The notes beneath the pieces are model-generated. The model saw nothing but the letters and a program-made list of their open reading frames with translations. It did no database searches and was not told the origin of the DNA. Shown here one piece after another: positions 31,057 through 41,158 of a DNA stretch of 64,000 bases. This DNA is from Pyropia yezoensis (lineage: Eukaryota > Rhodophyta > Bangiophyceae > Bangiales > Bangiaceae): positions 13,755,777 to 13,819,776 of the forward strand of contig CM020619.1 of assembly GCA_009829735.1 (NCBI GenBank), read 5' to 3'. A program made the translations under genes and the position numbers. Position 1 is the first letter of the stretch, and each line of letters starts with the position of its first letter.

Positions 31057-32463
31057 TTGGGCACCTTAGCGGCAGCTGGGCAATGGAATGCCCTCTACAC
31101 TCGCATGGTTGACCAAGGCAAGAGCACGTTTGTGACAGGGGGACCGGGTGTTGGCAAGTCCACTTTTCTGCGGGGCTTCCGGAAGGCACTGCAGCTGAAG
31201 TGGCCGCGGTTTGGGGAGGTTGTTGTCGTGGCTCCCACCGGGAGCGCGGCAAGGACGGCCAACGGTCAAACCTATCACTCGTTTTTCGGGTTCCCGCGTG
31301 ACTACGAGGTGCAACGGAACGACCCAGTTGAGGAAGCTGCCCGACTTCTGAAGCAGGAGCGGTTCCGCACCATCAGACGGCGGCTGGCGTTTGTGCAGGC
31401 GCTATTACTGGACGAGATTTCCATGGTGGCAGCCGACAAGTTCGATGTCATGTGCGAGCTGCTACGTCAATCGCGGTCGGCTGCCAGCCCCATGTGTCTC
31501 ATATACACTTTTGGCGACTTCCTGCAACTGGGTCCTTTGGCAGGTGGGTTCTTGGCGTTCACGGCGCGGTCGTGGAGAGAGCTCTTCGGCACCTCCATGC
31601 TTGAGCTGTCACTGGTGCATCGTCAATCAGACCCTGACTTTGTCCGTGCCATTAACGACGCTCGCTACGGCAACTGCTCGCCTGCGGTGATGGCCCTGAT
31701 GAAGGAGTGCACCGTCACTGACTCTCAGTACGAGGAACTTCGATGCACAGTGTTGCACCTGCTTCCTCGCCATGAGAGCGTCGAGCGACACAACTCGGAG
31801 TGCCTGTTGAAGCTGTGTGGTGCCCATCCTCCCAAGGTATTTGTTGCTGCAGACAGCGTTGAGCACGACAAGGACAGGAACCCTGATCTTCCCTTGGTCG
31901 ACCTCTCACGGGTGTCCGTGTACTCGCGCAATGCCGCCCTCGTCGACTGCGTGGCGCCCAGCCGGGTCTTGCATTGCGTGGGCGCCCGGGTCATGCTGAC
32001 CTGTAACCAGTACCTGGCTCTAGGCCTCTATCACGGGAGCATTGGGGCAATTGCATCGTACAAGGCAGACGGGACTCCGATTGTGCGGTTTGATCGTCAC
32101 ACGCTGCCGGTGGGCGTCGGGCGCGGCCTGCATGGGGTGCACGATGCTGGGGCGGACTGGCTGGAGGTCGAGTGTCCAATGGTCGCGTTTGAAGCTCGAA
32201 TTATGTCCCGCCCTGGGGCTGTTGCTGTGCGGCGTCAAGTTCCGTTTGCGTTGGGGTGGGGTATTACTGTGCACCGATCACAGAGTCTCTCTTTGTCTGA
32301 GGCTGTACTGGACATCGGTCAGTCGTTTGGGCCTGGCATGGTGAACGCAGCTATCAGCCGAGTTGGTGATAAGCGCCGCATGTACGTCAAGTCCTTCACG
32401 GGAAGTCGGTTGTATGCGGATCGCGCTGCTCTTGCATTTTACAGGGACGGCTTGCGCCTTTGA
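31057..32463 (+). CDS. PIF1-family DNA helicase
   Basis: This is a superfamily 1B 5'-3' helicase. Motifs in order are a Q-motif-like QWNALY, Walker A GGPGVGKST (from about 31138), Walker B LLLDEISM, motif III TFGDFLQLGPL, motif IV LVHRQSD, the GLYHGS region, motif V WGITVHRSQSLSL and motif VI AAISRV. At about 468 codons it covers the helicase core and little else. No in-frame ATG precedes the Q motif after the TAA at 31042, so translation probably starts upstream in a spliced or read-through product. PIF1-like helicases are carried by several eukaryotic transposons as well as by nuclei. Next to a KDZ-Ulp1 gene, a transposon origin is likely but unproven. Confidence 0.85.
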   Translation: MGTLAAAGQWNALYTRMVDQGKSTFVTGGPGVGKSTFLRGFRKALQLKWPRFGEVVVVAPTGSAARTANGQTYHSFFGFPRDYEVQRNDPVEEAARLLKQERFRTIRRRLAFVQALLLDEISMVAADKFDVMCELLRQSRSAASPMCLIYTFGDFLQLGPLAGGFLAFTARSWRELFGTSMLELSLVHRQSDPDFVRAINDARYGNCSPAVMALMKECTVTDSQYEELRCTVLHLLPRHESVERHNSECLLKLCGAHPPKVFVAADSVEHDKDRNPDLPLVDLSRVSVYSRNAALVDCVAPSRVLHCVGARVMLTCNQYLALGLYHGSIGAIASYKADGTPIVRFDRHTLPVGVGRGLHGVHDAGADWLEVECPMVAFEARIMSRPGAVAVRRQVPFALGWGITVHRSQSLSLSEAVLDIGQSFGPGMVNAAISRVGDKRRMYVKSFTGSRLYADRAALAFYRDGLRL

Positions 32464-32637
32464 GTAGAGCCGTGTGGAGTAGCGTTGACGCACTTTCTTT
32501 CTTTTTTCGTTCCTTTTCTTCGTAGCGCACAAGAGATAAGACTGCATTAGTGACGGAAGAACCAAGCTGCCACGGGGCTCGGCATAGTCCTCCGTCTTGC
32601 GTTACAATGTGGACGACAATCCGAGGGCTGATGAGGT

Positions 32638-35388
32638 TTATTGAGGGGCCGGCAATCCAGATGATGATGGTGCATCAGTAGTGCCCACAGGAACTTGAGG
32701 AGGTTCAAGCACGCGACAGGCCCTAGCCACGCCTGCATGAGCTGCTGCGACGCTCGCAGCGACACGTTCGCGAGTGCGCTGGCGCTCTTCACGAGTGCCA
32801 AACGATGTCTCTGGCGAAACTGCTTGGGACACGTTGACCTCAGCCGGTGCAGGAGCCGGCCTGCCAGAAGCATCGACAGCGTGCCGGCGGCGTGAACGAA
32901 TCGGGAGATCGATAGAAGACGTCCCCGAGTCACTATCGGAGCTCACATCCCCACAGGTTGAAAAAGTAGGAAGAAAGCGACGAGGCCCGTCTCCCGAAGG
33001 CACTGGCAAAGAACTTGAGCCAGCACCCCGGAGATCTGGACAAGGCACGCCTTGGCCTTCCGGCACCGGGCTCGCACTACGTGTGCCCACGTTGGTTGGA
33101 CCAGAAACAAGTCGAGCAGGACCATCTTCAGCTTCCACCAAGTTCAGCTCATCAGCGTCTCGCGTTGGAGAACGGCGAGGGGGACAGAGATGGACCAATG
33201 CCAAAGGGTGTCGATTGCCAAAGTCGACCGAACCGATACGACGCCGCTTCATGACCGCAACGTCTCCGCTTGGCGGCATAGAGGAAGATGGCAGGGCTGG
33301 ACGCAGAACTGCAGGTGGCGCGCGGGCGACCAGGGGCTGAGCTCGCACATGCTTGGATTGCTCAGAGACCACGGGAGCGCGAGCGTCGCGACGCACAGAG
33401 AGTCGATGAGCACGTCTTTCAACAGCTTCTTCTTCGCGCTCAATCTCCAACCGTCGCTCCATCTCTGCATACTGCTCCTCCAAAGGTACGTCGGCAGTCT
33501 CGACAGGTGCTATCCAGTTGTCCGCATCACCTTCGAGACCTCCATCTGGACTCGGGTCGTCCACAGCAGGCGTCCCCACTGGAGCCAGCTGAGGAGCTGT
33601 CCCAGCCGCCATCAGCCCCGCCGTCTCAAACTCGTGGCAAACTGCAGTCACAACCGCTCCATCTCTTGGCTCCGGGGCGCGCCCGAGAGCAGAGAGCTCT
33701 TTGATAATGGAGCAGAATTGGTCCTCTTTGGTGGCGACCAACAACAAGGTGGCCGCTGACAGCAGGATGGAGCTACCCACGTTGAGGCCGACGCGCTGCA
33801 CTGTGCAGCAAGCAGGCAGCTGGTCCTTGTCAAAATAGCGGTGCGATTCGACTTCCAGCATCTGAATGGGCTTGTGGATGGCGCTGATATCAACGTCGAT
33901 GGCCCACCGGGAGATCTTGCCTGGTCGGTTTGGATGTGACATGAACGAAACTGTGCCGGGAGGGGGAATGGGACCTTGTTTACCGCCCTCGTCGGGTGAA
34001 GCTTGCCAGACAGGCCACCAACGGTACACGACCTTGCGTACGTTCCCCCATATTAGCTGCGAGCTCACTGTCTCGACCCCAACAGAGACGCCAGGGACAG
34101 ACCGGCCGTGCAGGCGCGTCAAAAGAGTGAGACTGTCACACACCAGGCGGTGAAGAACATCTCGCGCGTCGCTCCGAGTACGCAGGCCGTCAATCACGGC
34201 CGTCACACACTCGATCGCCGCGTCGCTGGGAGTCACAGCTGGAACAGACTTGAGAACGGGGGCCTTGACGTCTTCGACTTCAATGACTCCGCGCGGTTGT
34301 TCTGGATGGTTTGCGGCCACCCCAGTCATCGCGAGGGCCAAGCGTGGCTCGTCACCACCCGCTGGAATAGCGCTTTCGTCAACGATCTTGTCGTGCCCAG
34401 CGCCTAGCGAACAACCCGAGGAATCCACACTGTCGGGGCTGACTCCTGCGACAGCAGCTCCGGGGCGAGGAACAACAACACCACCGGGCGGGACGACCAG
34501 GTCGCCGTGAGGGACGACCAGAACGCCGGGTGGGACGACCAGACCGCCGGGTGGGACGTCCAGACCGCCGGGTGGGACGTCCAGACCGCCGGGAGGGGCG
34601 ACCAGTCCGCCAGGTGGGACAACAAGACCGCCGGATGGGACTAAAAGACCGCCGGGTGGGACAACTAGGTCTCCGGGCGGGACCGCAAGGCCGCCGGGTG
34701 GAAATGCCAGGCCGCCGGGTGGAACAGTCAGGCCGCCGGGTGGGACGACCAAGCCACCGGGTGGGACGACCAGACCACCGACGTCGAGCGGGGGCAAGCG
34801 GCCATCAGTGGGTGGAAGATGCGGTGATGGGCTCAGCAATGGGTCAGCCGGGGGACCACCACCATCCGAGGCCGGCGGTCGTGGCACAACAATTCCACCA
34901 GGTGGCACCAGCTGGGGCGGGTGTGCGAGAGGTGCGTGGGGCTGCCGATGTACGACAGACTGGCGACGATCAATCAGCCGAAGAGCATTTGCGGCCGCCA
35001 ACACGTCGAGCTCCTTGTGCCGGTACGCGTAGGCCAACCCAACGCTGACCACGCGGCCTGCAAAAACGTCCGAGTCGTTGAAGAACCCCACGCGGTCCAC
35101 CACACGGATCCACGGGTACTGGGGGGGTAACATCGGGTTCTCAGTGTTCACCATGCGGCTCACAGAGGAATGCAGCGATGCCCCAACGAGCGCCAGCTGA
35201 GTGTCAAGCTGTCCAGCGACATGATGGAAAGAACGAAGAAGTCGCGCCAGAGTTTGCACCTTCAAAGGATCCGCCACTCCTAGAGTCTCGAAGAACCGTA
35301 GGAACTGGGCCGGGATCTTGGTTCTCGTGGCACCAGAGGAGCGTTCCATCATCTTGAGACAGATCCAGCACACAACAAGCGCACCCAT
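32638..35388 (-). CDS. Unknown 916-aa protein with PPGG heptad repeats
   Basis: The ATG at 35388 starts MGALVVCWICL, which may be a short hydrophobic anchor. The frame is open for 916 codons and converges on the helicase gene, 175 bases away. The first 150 residues look folded. The next part is Pro/Gly-rich, with fourteen heptads of the form LVVPPGG (near 34482-34779). A second apparently folded segment follows, with WGNVRKVVYRWWPVW and SRWAIDVDISAIHKP. The last roughly 300 residues are charged and Ser/Pro-rich, probably disordered. I recognise no family. It may be a third gene of the KDZ/helicase transposon, a suggestion that rests only on position. Confidence 0.6.
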   Translation of the reverse strand: MGALVVCWICLKMMERSSGATRTKIPAQFLRFFETLGVADPLKVQTLARLLRSFHHVAGQLDTQLALVGASLHSSVSRMVNTENPMLPPQYPWIRVVDRVGFFNDSDVFAGRVVSVGLAYAYRHKELDVLAAANALRLIDRRQSVVHRQPHAPLAHPPQLVPPGGIVVPRPPASDGGGPPADPLLSPSPHLPPTDGRLPPLDVGGLVVPPGGLVVPPGGLTVPPGGLAFPPGGLAVPPGDLVVPPGGLLVPSGGLVVPPGGLVAPPGGLDVPPGGLDVPPGGLVVPPGVLVVPHGDLVVPPGGVVVPRPGAAVAGVSPDSVDSSGCSLGAGHDKIVDESAIPAGGDEPRLALAMTGVAANHPEQPRGVIEVEDVKAPVLKSVPAVTPSDAAIECVTAVIDGLRTRSDARDVLHRLVCDSLTLLTRLHGRSVPGVSVGVETVSSQLIWGNVRKVVYRWWPVWQASPDEGGKQGPIPPPGTVSFMSHPNRPGKISRWAIDVDISAIHKPIQMLEVESHRYFDKDQLPACCTVQRVGLNVGSSILLSAATLLLVATKEDQFCSIIKELSALGRAPEPRDGAVVTAVCHEFETAGLMAAGTAPQLAPVGTPAVDDPSPDGGLEGDADNWIAPVETADVPLEEQYAEMERRLEIEREEEAVERRAHRLSVRRDARAPVVSEQSKHVRAQPLVARAPPAVLRPALPSSSMPPSGDVAVMKRRRIGSVDFGNRHPLALVHLCPPRRSPTRDADELNLVEAEDGPARLVSGPTNVGTRSASPVPEGQGVPCPDLRGAGSSSLPVPSGDGPRRFLPTFSTCGDVSSDSDSGTSSIDLPIRSRRRHAVDASGRPAPAPAEVNVSQAVSPETSFGTREERQRTRERVAASVAAAHAGVARACRVLEPPQVPVGTTDAPSSSGLPAPQ
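34482..34779 (-). repeat. 21-bp minisatellite coding PPGG heptads
   Basis: About fourteen 21-bp units (for example ACCGCCGGGTGGGACGACCAG on the plus strand) encode (L/V)-x-V-P-P-G-G. Substitutions are spread among the units while the frame is kept throughout, which suggests selection on the protein or recent expansion. Confidence 0.85.
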
Positions 35389-36246
35389 ACAGAGCAATCA
35401 AACAGACAGCCAACGTGAGTGCTTTGAACACGCAAACAAGGTCTGACCAGCAGTACGACACAGCGCGGTCGCGCTCGGTCCATCCCTCCGCAAAGAGAAA
35501 AAGCTGGACTAAGCTATGCCCCCCACGCAATCGCGGCGGCACCCCGAGCGCAGCGTACAGATATAAAACGCAGTGGCGACCCTCCAGGACGCCGTGCACA
35601 CCGCCGACGGCAAGACAAACAGGGATCGCGGAGAGGGGCGGCAGGAGGGGAAAACCATGGTGGATGAGGTGGGCGGTCGCAGGGACGACTCCAACGTTGG
35701 CGCCCAAAGCCGAAGTGAAGCGCTGCCATCAGCAGTGCGGAGCTCGTGACCGCGTAGAGGTAGCGAGACTGCCGTGCCGCATGCCAACAGCCTCCCGAGT
35801 CAGATTGCGCGGACCGCCGATTCATGGTGGCGGATCGCCCATTGCATCCTGACAGCGCTCGGCTAAGGACTACTGAATCACCTAGTGAGATGAATCAGTG
35901 CGACTCAGTCCTCTCAGGCTTCCCACGCGCGCGCCCCGGCGGCCCGCGGGCCGAGCCGCGGGCCGGCCACCCCCCCCCCCCCGCCCCCGCGCCCCCCGCC
36001 CGCCCCCCCCCCCCCCCCCCCACCCTTGCTTTCACAAGCTGAATTCACAAGATATCTAGTGAGAGCTCTTTTGCCAATTTCCTGTCTCAATCAGAGGGCC
36101 GCCTGCTCTCAGAGGCCGGAATTGCAGGTCGCCACCCCCTCTCAAACAAGTAGAGGGCCGACAAGAAGGGCCAGGCGCTGGTATCGGTGTGAGGCAGGCC
36201 GTCTCGCGACTTTATAGCCTTGCAACGGGGTTCCGCGCCGAGAAAC
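35389..36246. other. Region without a supported gene; C-run tract
   Basis: No recognisable coding sequence. 35967-36020 is almost pure C, interrupted by G and A. The rest is unremarkable. Confidence 0.5.
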
Positions 36247-36248
36247 TA

Positions 36249-36369
36249 TTGTGCGTCCAGTAAAAAGTGGACGTGCACAGGTCGTGCAGTGTGGGTTTGA
36301 TTGGTCCAGTGGCCGATATTGGACATGATCACGACACGTGCACGTCCACTTTTTACGGGACTCGCACTA
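36249..36369 (+). mobile_element. MITE copy 1, 121 bp, TA-flanked
   Basis: Terminal inverted repeats start T(A/T)GTGCGTCCCGTAAAAAG and end with the complement. TA flanks both sides (36247-36248, 36370-36371). It is internally nearly identical to the copies at 49926 and 56257. It encodes no protein. The TA target suggests the Tc1/mariner superfamily. Confidence 0.9.
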
Positions 36370-36371
36370 TA

Positions 36372-37800
36372 TGTCGTGGCCGTCGACGGCCCTTCCAGGC
36401 CACGACTCTGAGCGCCCCATTGGCCAGATCATCGGAATTCCGAGGAATACAGCAGACACAGACCAATGAGTGTGCGTAAATAGGTGAAACGATGGTAGTC
36501 CCAGTCCTTGTCCCCCAATACAATACGCGGGGATCAGCAGCATACAGTACGAACATACAAACGCTGCGGGTACGTACCTACAAGCCCGCCGTGGCGGCAG
36601 TCAGTCGGTTTCCCCTCTTGGCAGACACACACGGGTGTGGGACGATCGAATGCCACGGCTGCTGCCGACAGAAATGCCGTGCGAGAGAATCGTCGCATTC
36701 GAACTTTGCGAGCCGTCCATGCACAGTCAATGTGGCCCCCAGCCAAGCGCGCGGGGGGCTCTGATAGCAACGCTTTTTCGGATCAGAGCGGGAGCGTTCA
36801 TACCCCCTCCCTGGCTGGCCCTGTTGCCCCTCCCGCCGTCCCCTCCCCCACCACTGTTCCCGAGCATCAGAACACCGCCGGCGGCCACAGTCGGATGCAT
36901 CATTTGCACGGGGCACGCGTCGGCGCGGCACATCAGGAGGGGGATTGCGAAGAAGGGGGAGGGGAAGCAGGGGGGGGGCGGCTCAAACGTGAACGCGCGG
37001 CCGCGTGCTGCGCGGCGCACGTCGGGCACGAGCACGAGCGTGCCCGTGCACGCAGCCTCCCTGCACGCCACCCTCATATATAGAGAGTCCGAAACGCGCC
37101 AGCACAAGTGTTCACCGCTGTTGCATGGCGGGCGTCCGCGTGGACCCGGAGGACGCTGTGGGTCTCTGGGGGCAGGACACAGACACTGGCGGCTGCAGCC
37201 GCCGTAGCCATCTGGCCAGCTGGCTGCTCATGCCCAGTTACGATGGGCTTCTTGCGGACTTCTGGCATACCACCCCAAGATGCAGCGTGAAGCACAGGAG
37301 ATAAAAGAAAGAAAAAAATGCGCTAAGAAGAGATCCAGGTGCCTGTTTGTGCCTCTGTCCAGCGTCTATCCGGGTCTTTTTGTGCGTATTTCAGGGGGTT
37401 TTAACCAATAAGAACGCACCCGTTCTGACCCAGAAGTCCGTTCTGAACTGGGGGCCGCTCCGGGTTCCTTTCCTGTACTTTCTCATCAAGGTCACACAAG
37501 TGCTGTATTTCATATTCAGAACCGCACAGTTCGGAACACGTTCGTCGACTATTTACCACCCAATCACAGAGAACCGCCCAGTTGTTTGGACGCAATTCGT
37601 TGGTATTCATCAACCAATCACAGGAGCACGTGCTGCTGAATCTATACAAGATTATCGTGGGTGACACTGCAGCTGACCAACTAGCGCCCTTATTACTTCA
37701 CATGGGGTCACTCTGAGAGCGATTGTGAGCCACGAATTCGTCAGAATGGCGTCCGTATCGTACAGAAGCTTCGCTAATGAAACGAGTAATAGAAAAGGTG
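36372..37800. other. Intergenic region upstream of queE
   Basis: No gene is supported. Three CCAAT-type motifs (near 37406, 37560 and 37613) lie within about 600 bases of the queE start and may belong to its promoter. Confidence 0.45.
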
Positions 37801-37803
37801 TAA

Positions 37804-37813
37804 ATATATAAAG
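37804..37813 (+). promoter_or_regulatory. TATA box of queE
   Basis: ATATATAAAG lies in otherwise GC-rich DNA, 158 bases before the queE ATG. It is the clearest TATA element in the window. It predicts transcription starting near 37835-37845. Confidence 0.6.
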
Positions 37814-37970
37814 AAGATTTCGGTCGGGGCTCAGTGGGGGCTGATCAGAGATCGCAACGCCTCGACGCCGCCCCGCCCCTCCACCCCTGGCACACTACGC
37901 TCGCCCCCACCCCCCCCCCCCCCCCATTCCGCTCTGCCTTCCGCCACGCGCCCTGCGCCTTGTGCCCGCC

Positions 37971-40475
37971 ATGGTCCCCCCCCGGATGGCCGCGGCTGTG
38001 GCCGCCGCCACCACCACCGCCGTGGCCACCCCCACCGTCCGTGGCCTCTGGAGGGCGTCGGCGTTGGCGACCGCCGCCGCAGCCGCCGCCGGTCGTCCGA
38101 CGCCGCCCGCCGACCGGCGGGCGTCGGCGGCACCACCGGCGGGGGCGGCGTCGGCGGCGGCGACGACAGCGGCGACGGCGGCGGCGGCGGCGGTGGCGCC
38201 GGTCGTCAGCGCCAGCAGCAACAGCAGCGGCGGCGGGAGCGGCAGCGTCGGCGGCGGCGGCCGGCAGCGGCGCGGCGACGCCCCCCCCACGGTGCGCCTG
38301 TCCGAGCTATTTGCGAGCGTCCAGGGGGAGGGCCCCCACACGGGCCGGCCGTCCCTCTTTGTGCGCCTCGGCCTGTGCAACCTCGAGTGCGCCTGGTGTG
38401 ATACCGCCTACACGGTGCGTTGGGGGGGGGGGGAATGGGATGGGTGGGGTGGCGATGGCGCGGGAGGGGGGGGTGGGGGGGGGGTGAGACGGGGGGAGGC
38501 GGGGGGGCATGTGGAGGGGAGGCGGCAGGCGGGCTTGTGTGTTTAAGCAGAAGGCGGAGGGGGAGAATGGTGGGGGGGGGGGGGGGGGTGATGGGAGGGT
38601 TTTTGGCGGGGCGAGGAAGGAGGCGCGGCCGCCCCCACGGCTGGCAAGCGCGGCGTTGGCCATGGTGGTACGGGGGGGGGGTGGCCGCCACGGGCGCCTT
38701 GTCCCCGCTGGGGGGGCTCTGGGCCGCCACCACCGCGGCGCCCCGCCCAGCGACGCACGGCGGCGGCGGTGGCCGCCATGGTCGTCCCCCGGCCGACGCG
38801 CGCCCACACGCACGTCGCCGCACCGCCCACAGCCGCTGACATCCGCACCCCTGGTCAACGGGTCCCGCCCACGCCGCGCAACGCTTCCCCCCCAATCCCT
38901 CCCCACCACCCCTCCCTCCCCCCCCCCCTTCCCCCCGTCTCCCTATTTTTCGGCCGTTGCCTCCTCCTCCCCCCCCCCCCCGCCCCCACCCCCCCCCACC
39001 CCCTTTTTTTATTTTTATTTTTGTTTGTTTGTTGTTGGCAGTGGCTCTACACCGACGACACGCTCGCGCGGGTCCGCGGGCGGGCCCCCCCCGGCACGCC
39101 CCTGCCGGCCACCCCCTACGCCCCCGCCGCAGAGCTGACGCGCCTGTCCCCCGCCGCGCTGCTCGCCGCCGCCACCGCCGCCGCCCCGCGGGGCGTCCGC
39201 GCGGCGGTGCTGACGGGGGGGGAGCCGCTGCTGCACGCCCGCGCCCTGGCCGAGGTCATCCCGGCGCTGCTGGCGGGGGAGCCCGCCGCCGCCGCCGCCG
39301 CCGGGCCAACAGGGGGGGCGGCGGGGGCGCCAGAGGGGGCGTCGGCGGCAGGAGGGCGGGGAGGGGGGGGGGGAGGGGGATGGGGAGGGGGAGCCGACGG
39401 CGTGGGGGGGGGGCGGCCCCCCACAGCCGCCGCCGCTGCAGAGGGCGCCACGGCAGCGGCGGCGGCGGCGGTGGCAGCGGCGGCGGCGGGGACCACCGGC
39501 GGTCCGCTGGCGCGGCGGCGGCGCCCCCCCTGGGCGGTGGAGATTGAGACCAACGGCACGCTGTCGCCGGCGGCGCTGCCCGCGGGCGTCACGTACAATG
39601 TGAGCCCCAAGCTGGGCAACTCGTGGCAGCCCGCCTCGCGGCGGCTGGTGCCGGCCGCGCTGCGGGAGTACGCGGCGCTCGTGGGCGACGGCCGCGGGGG
39701 GTGCTTCAAGTTTGTGGTCGGCAGCGACGCGGACCTTGCCGAGGTGGACGCCGTCGTGCGGCTGGCGGGGGTGGACCCGCAGGCGGTGTGGCTCATGCCC
39801 CTCGGCACGGTACGTGCGCTCGGCGACGGACGGGGGGGTGGCGCCATTGGGGGGGGTGCTGCCGGCGGGGGGCACGGGGAGGTGGTTGGGGGGCGGGGGG
39901 GGGGGGGGGGGGGGGGGATGGCGGCCTGGGGAGGCAGCGAACTTGTCTTTGTTTTCTTTTTTTTGTCGGCCCGAGGTGGTGGGGATGTGGCCGTCGTGGC
40001 CTGGGCAGCGGCGGCAGGCGCATCGCCGCCGCCGCCGCTGCTGGCTGTCCGCGCCGGTACCGCCGCCGCCGCCGCGGCTGCTGCCGCGAGCTATTCCTGG
40101 TGCTAACGCTCCCGCCTGTGCGCTCCCGTGCCACCGTCGCTTGTGCCCCCGTCCCTGTTTTATCTACCCCCTGTCTCCCTTCCCTCCCTCTGTGCAACCC
40201 CCCCACGGTATGTCCGTCCGTTTCCATCCCCGCCCCCTCTCCGTCGTCTCCCCCCCCCCTCCTTACCACCGCGTCCCTTCTCTCTCGCTCTGTCTCTCCC
40301 TCTCTCTCTCTGCTCACACCCTCCCCCCCCCCCCCCCGCCTCCCCAACCCCACACCAGTCGGCCGACGACATCCGCGACCGCGGCGCGTGGCTGGTTCCC
40401 CACTGCGTGGAGCGCGGCTACCACTACAGCCATCGGGTGCACGTGGCGCTGTGGGGAGACCGGCGGGGGGTGTGA
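37971..40475 (+). CDS. queE: 7-carboxy-7-deazaguanine synthase (QueE), three exons
   Basis: This radical-SAM enzyme converts 6-carboxytetrahydropterin to 7-carboxy-7-deazaguanine, a step of preQ0/queuosine synthesis. Exons are 37971-38414, 39042-39809 and 40359-40475, giving 442 aa. Introns have donors GTGCGT and GTACGT, and both end in AG. The iron-sulphur motif is C136-x3-C140-x2-C143 (CNLECAWC) after VQGEG. TGGEP, EIETNGT, NVSPKL and FKFVV follow in exon 2, and the family's usual tail [11 protein letters not shown] is in exon 3. The first roughly 105 residues are Ala/Arg/Thr-rich with almost no acids, like a mitochondrial or plastid transit peptide. A long Ala/Gly insertion separates TGGEP from EIETNGT. 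Queuosine is usually salvaged by eukaryotes, so a de novo enzyme is notable. Confidence 0.92.
38415..39041 (+). other. queE intron 1
   Basis: 627 bases, GTGCGT...TTGGCAG. The first part carries long G runs (38421-38590) and the last 160 bases carry C runs, then T-rich sequence. Splicing restores the phase exactly (ACG|TGG). Confidence 0.85.
39810..40358 (+). other. queE intron 2
   Basis: 549 bases, GTACGT...CACCAG. It has G runs near the 5' end (39831-39918) and C runs near the 3' end (40250-40345). Phase 0 on both sides. Confidence 0.85.
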
Positions 40476-40890
40476 GCGCGGCGGCCGGCCGCGCCCGCCC
40501 TCGTGCTGCGCCTGCGCGGGCGCGCTCCGTGACGGCGGGAAGGAGGGGCGTGGGGGGGGGGGGGAAGGGGGGGGAGCGATTGGTGCAGGTGAAAGGAGGG
40601 GAGCAGGGGCGGAAGAAGGTTGGGCGGGGGGGGGGGGCGGGGGAGAGTGCACCAGCGGTGGGCTGGGGGGGGAGGTAGCGGGCGCCCAGGCCCCCGCGTG
40701 GTGGGTGGCCCCTGTCACGGGTGCGGGCGGCGCGTCTTTCCAAGAAGAGATTGCAACAAACGACTATGGTACAGGAGTACGTACAGTACGTACCGTACTC
40801 GCCCCCCTCCACGGCGGTGCCCCCACCGCCGCCCGTGGCGGCCGCAGCCCCCCCCCCCCCCCAACTCCCCCCCCTCGCCGCGGGCGCCCG
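40476..40890. promoter_or_regulatory. Convergent 3' region with a GTAC cluster
   Basis: This is the space between the queE stop and the next minus-strand gene end. It holds G runs and, at 40767-40797, six GTAC tetramers within about 31 bases, forming overlapping short palindromes. The function is unknown. It may contain 3' processing signals for both genes. Confidence 0.35.
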
Positions 40891-41127
40891 TTAGGAAAAG
40901 ACCGTCCCACACGCGCGCAGCCGGCCGGCGGCGTCAATGTCATACACGCGCTCCACACGCAGCCGGCGTCCCCCCCCTGCGCCTCCCCCCACTCCCCCCC
41001 CCCCCGCCACCACCCTCTCCCCACTCCCCCCGCCCCCGCTGCCACCACCCCCTTCCCCTTCCTCCCCACCCGCCGCCGAGGCCGTCACGGTGACCGCCGC
41101 CGCAGCGGCGGCGGCCGCCGCTGCCGC

Positions 41128-41158
<31 letters not shown>

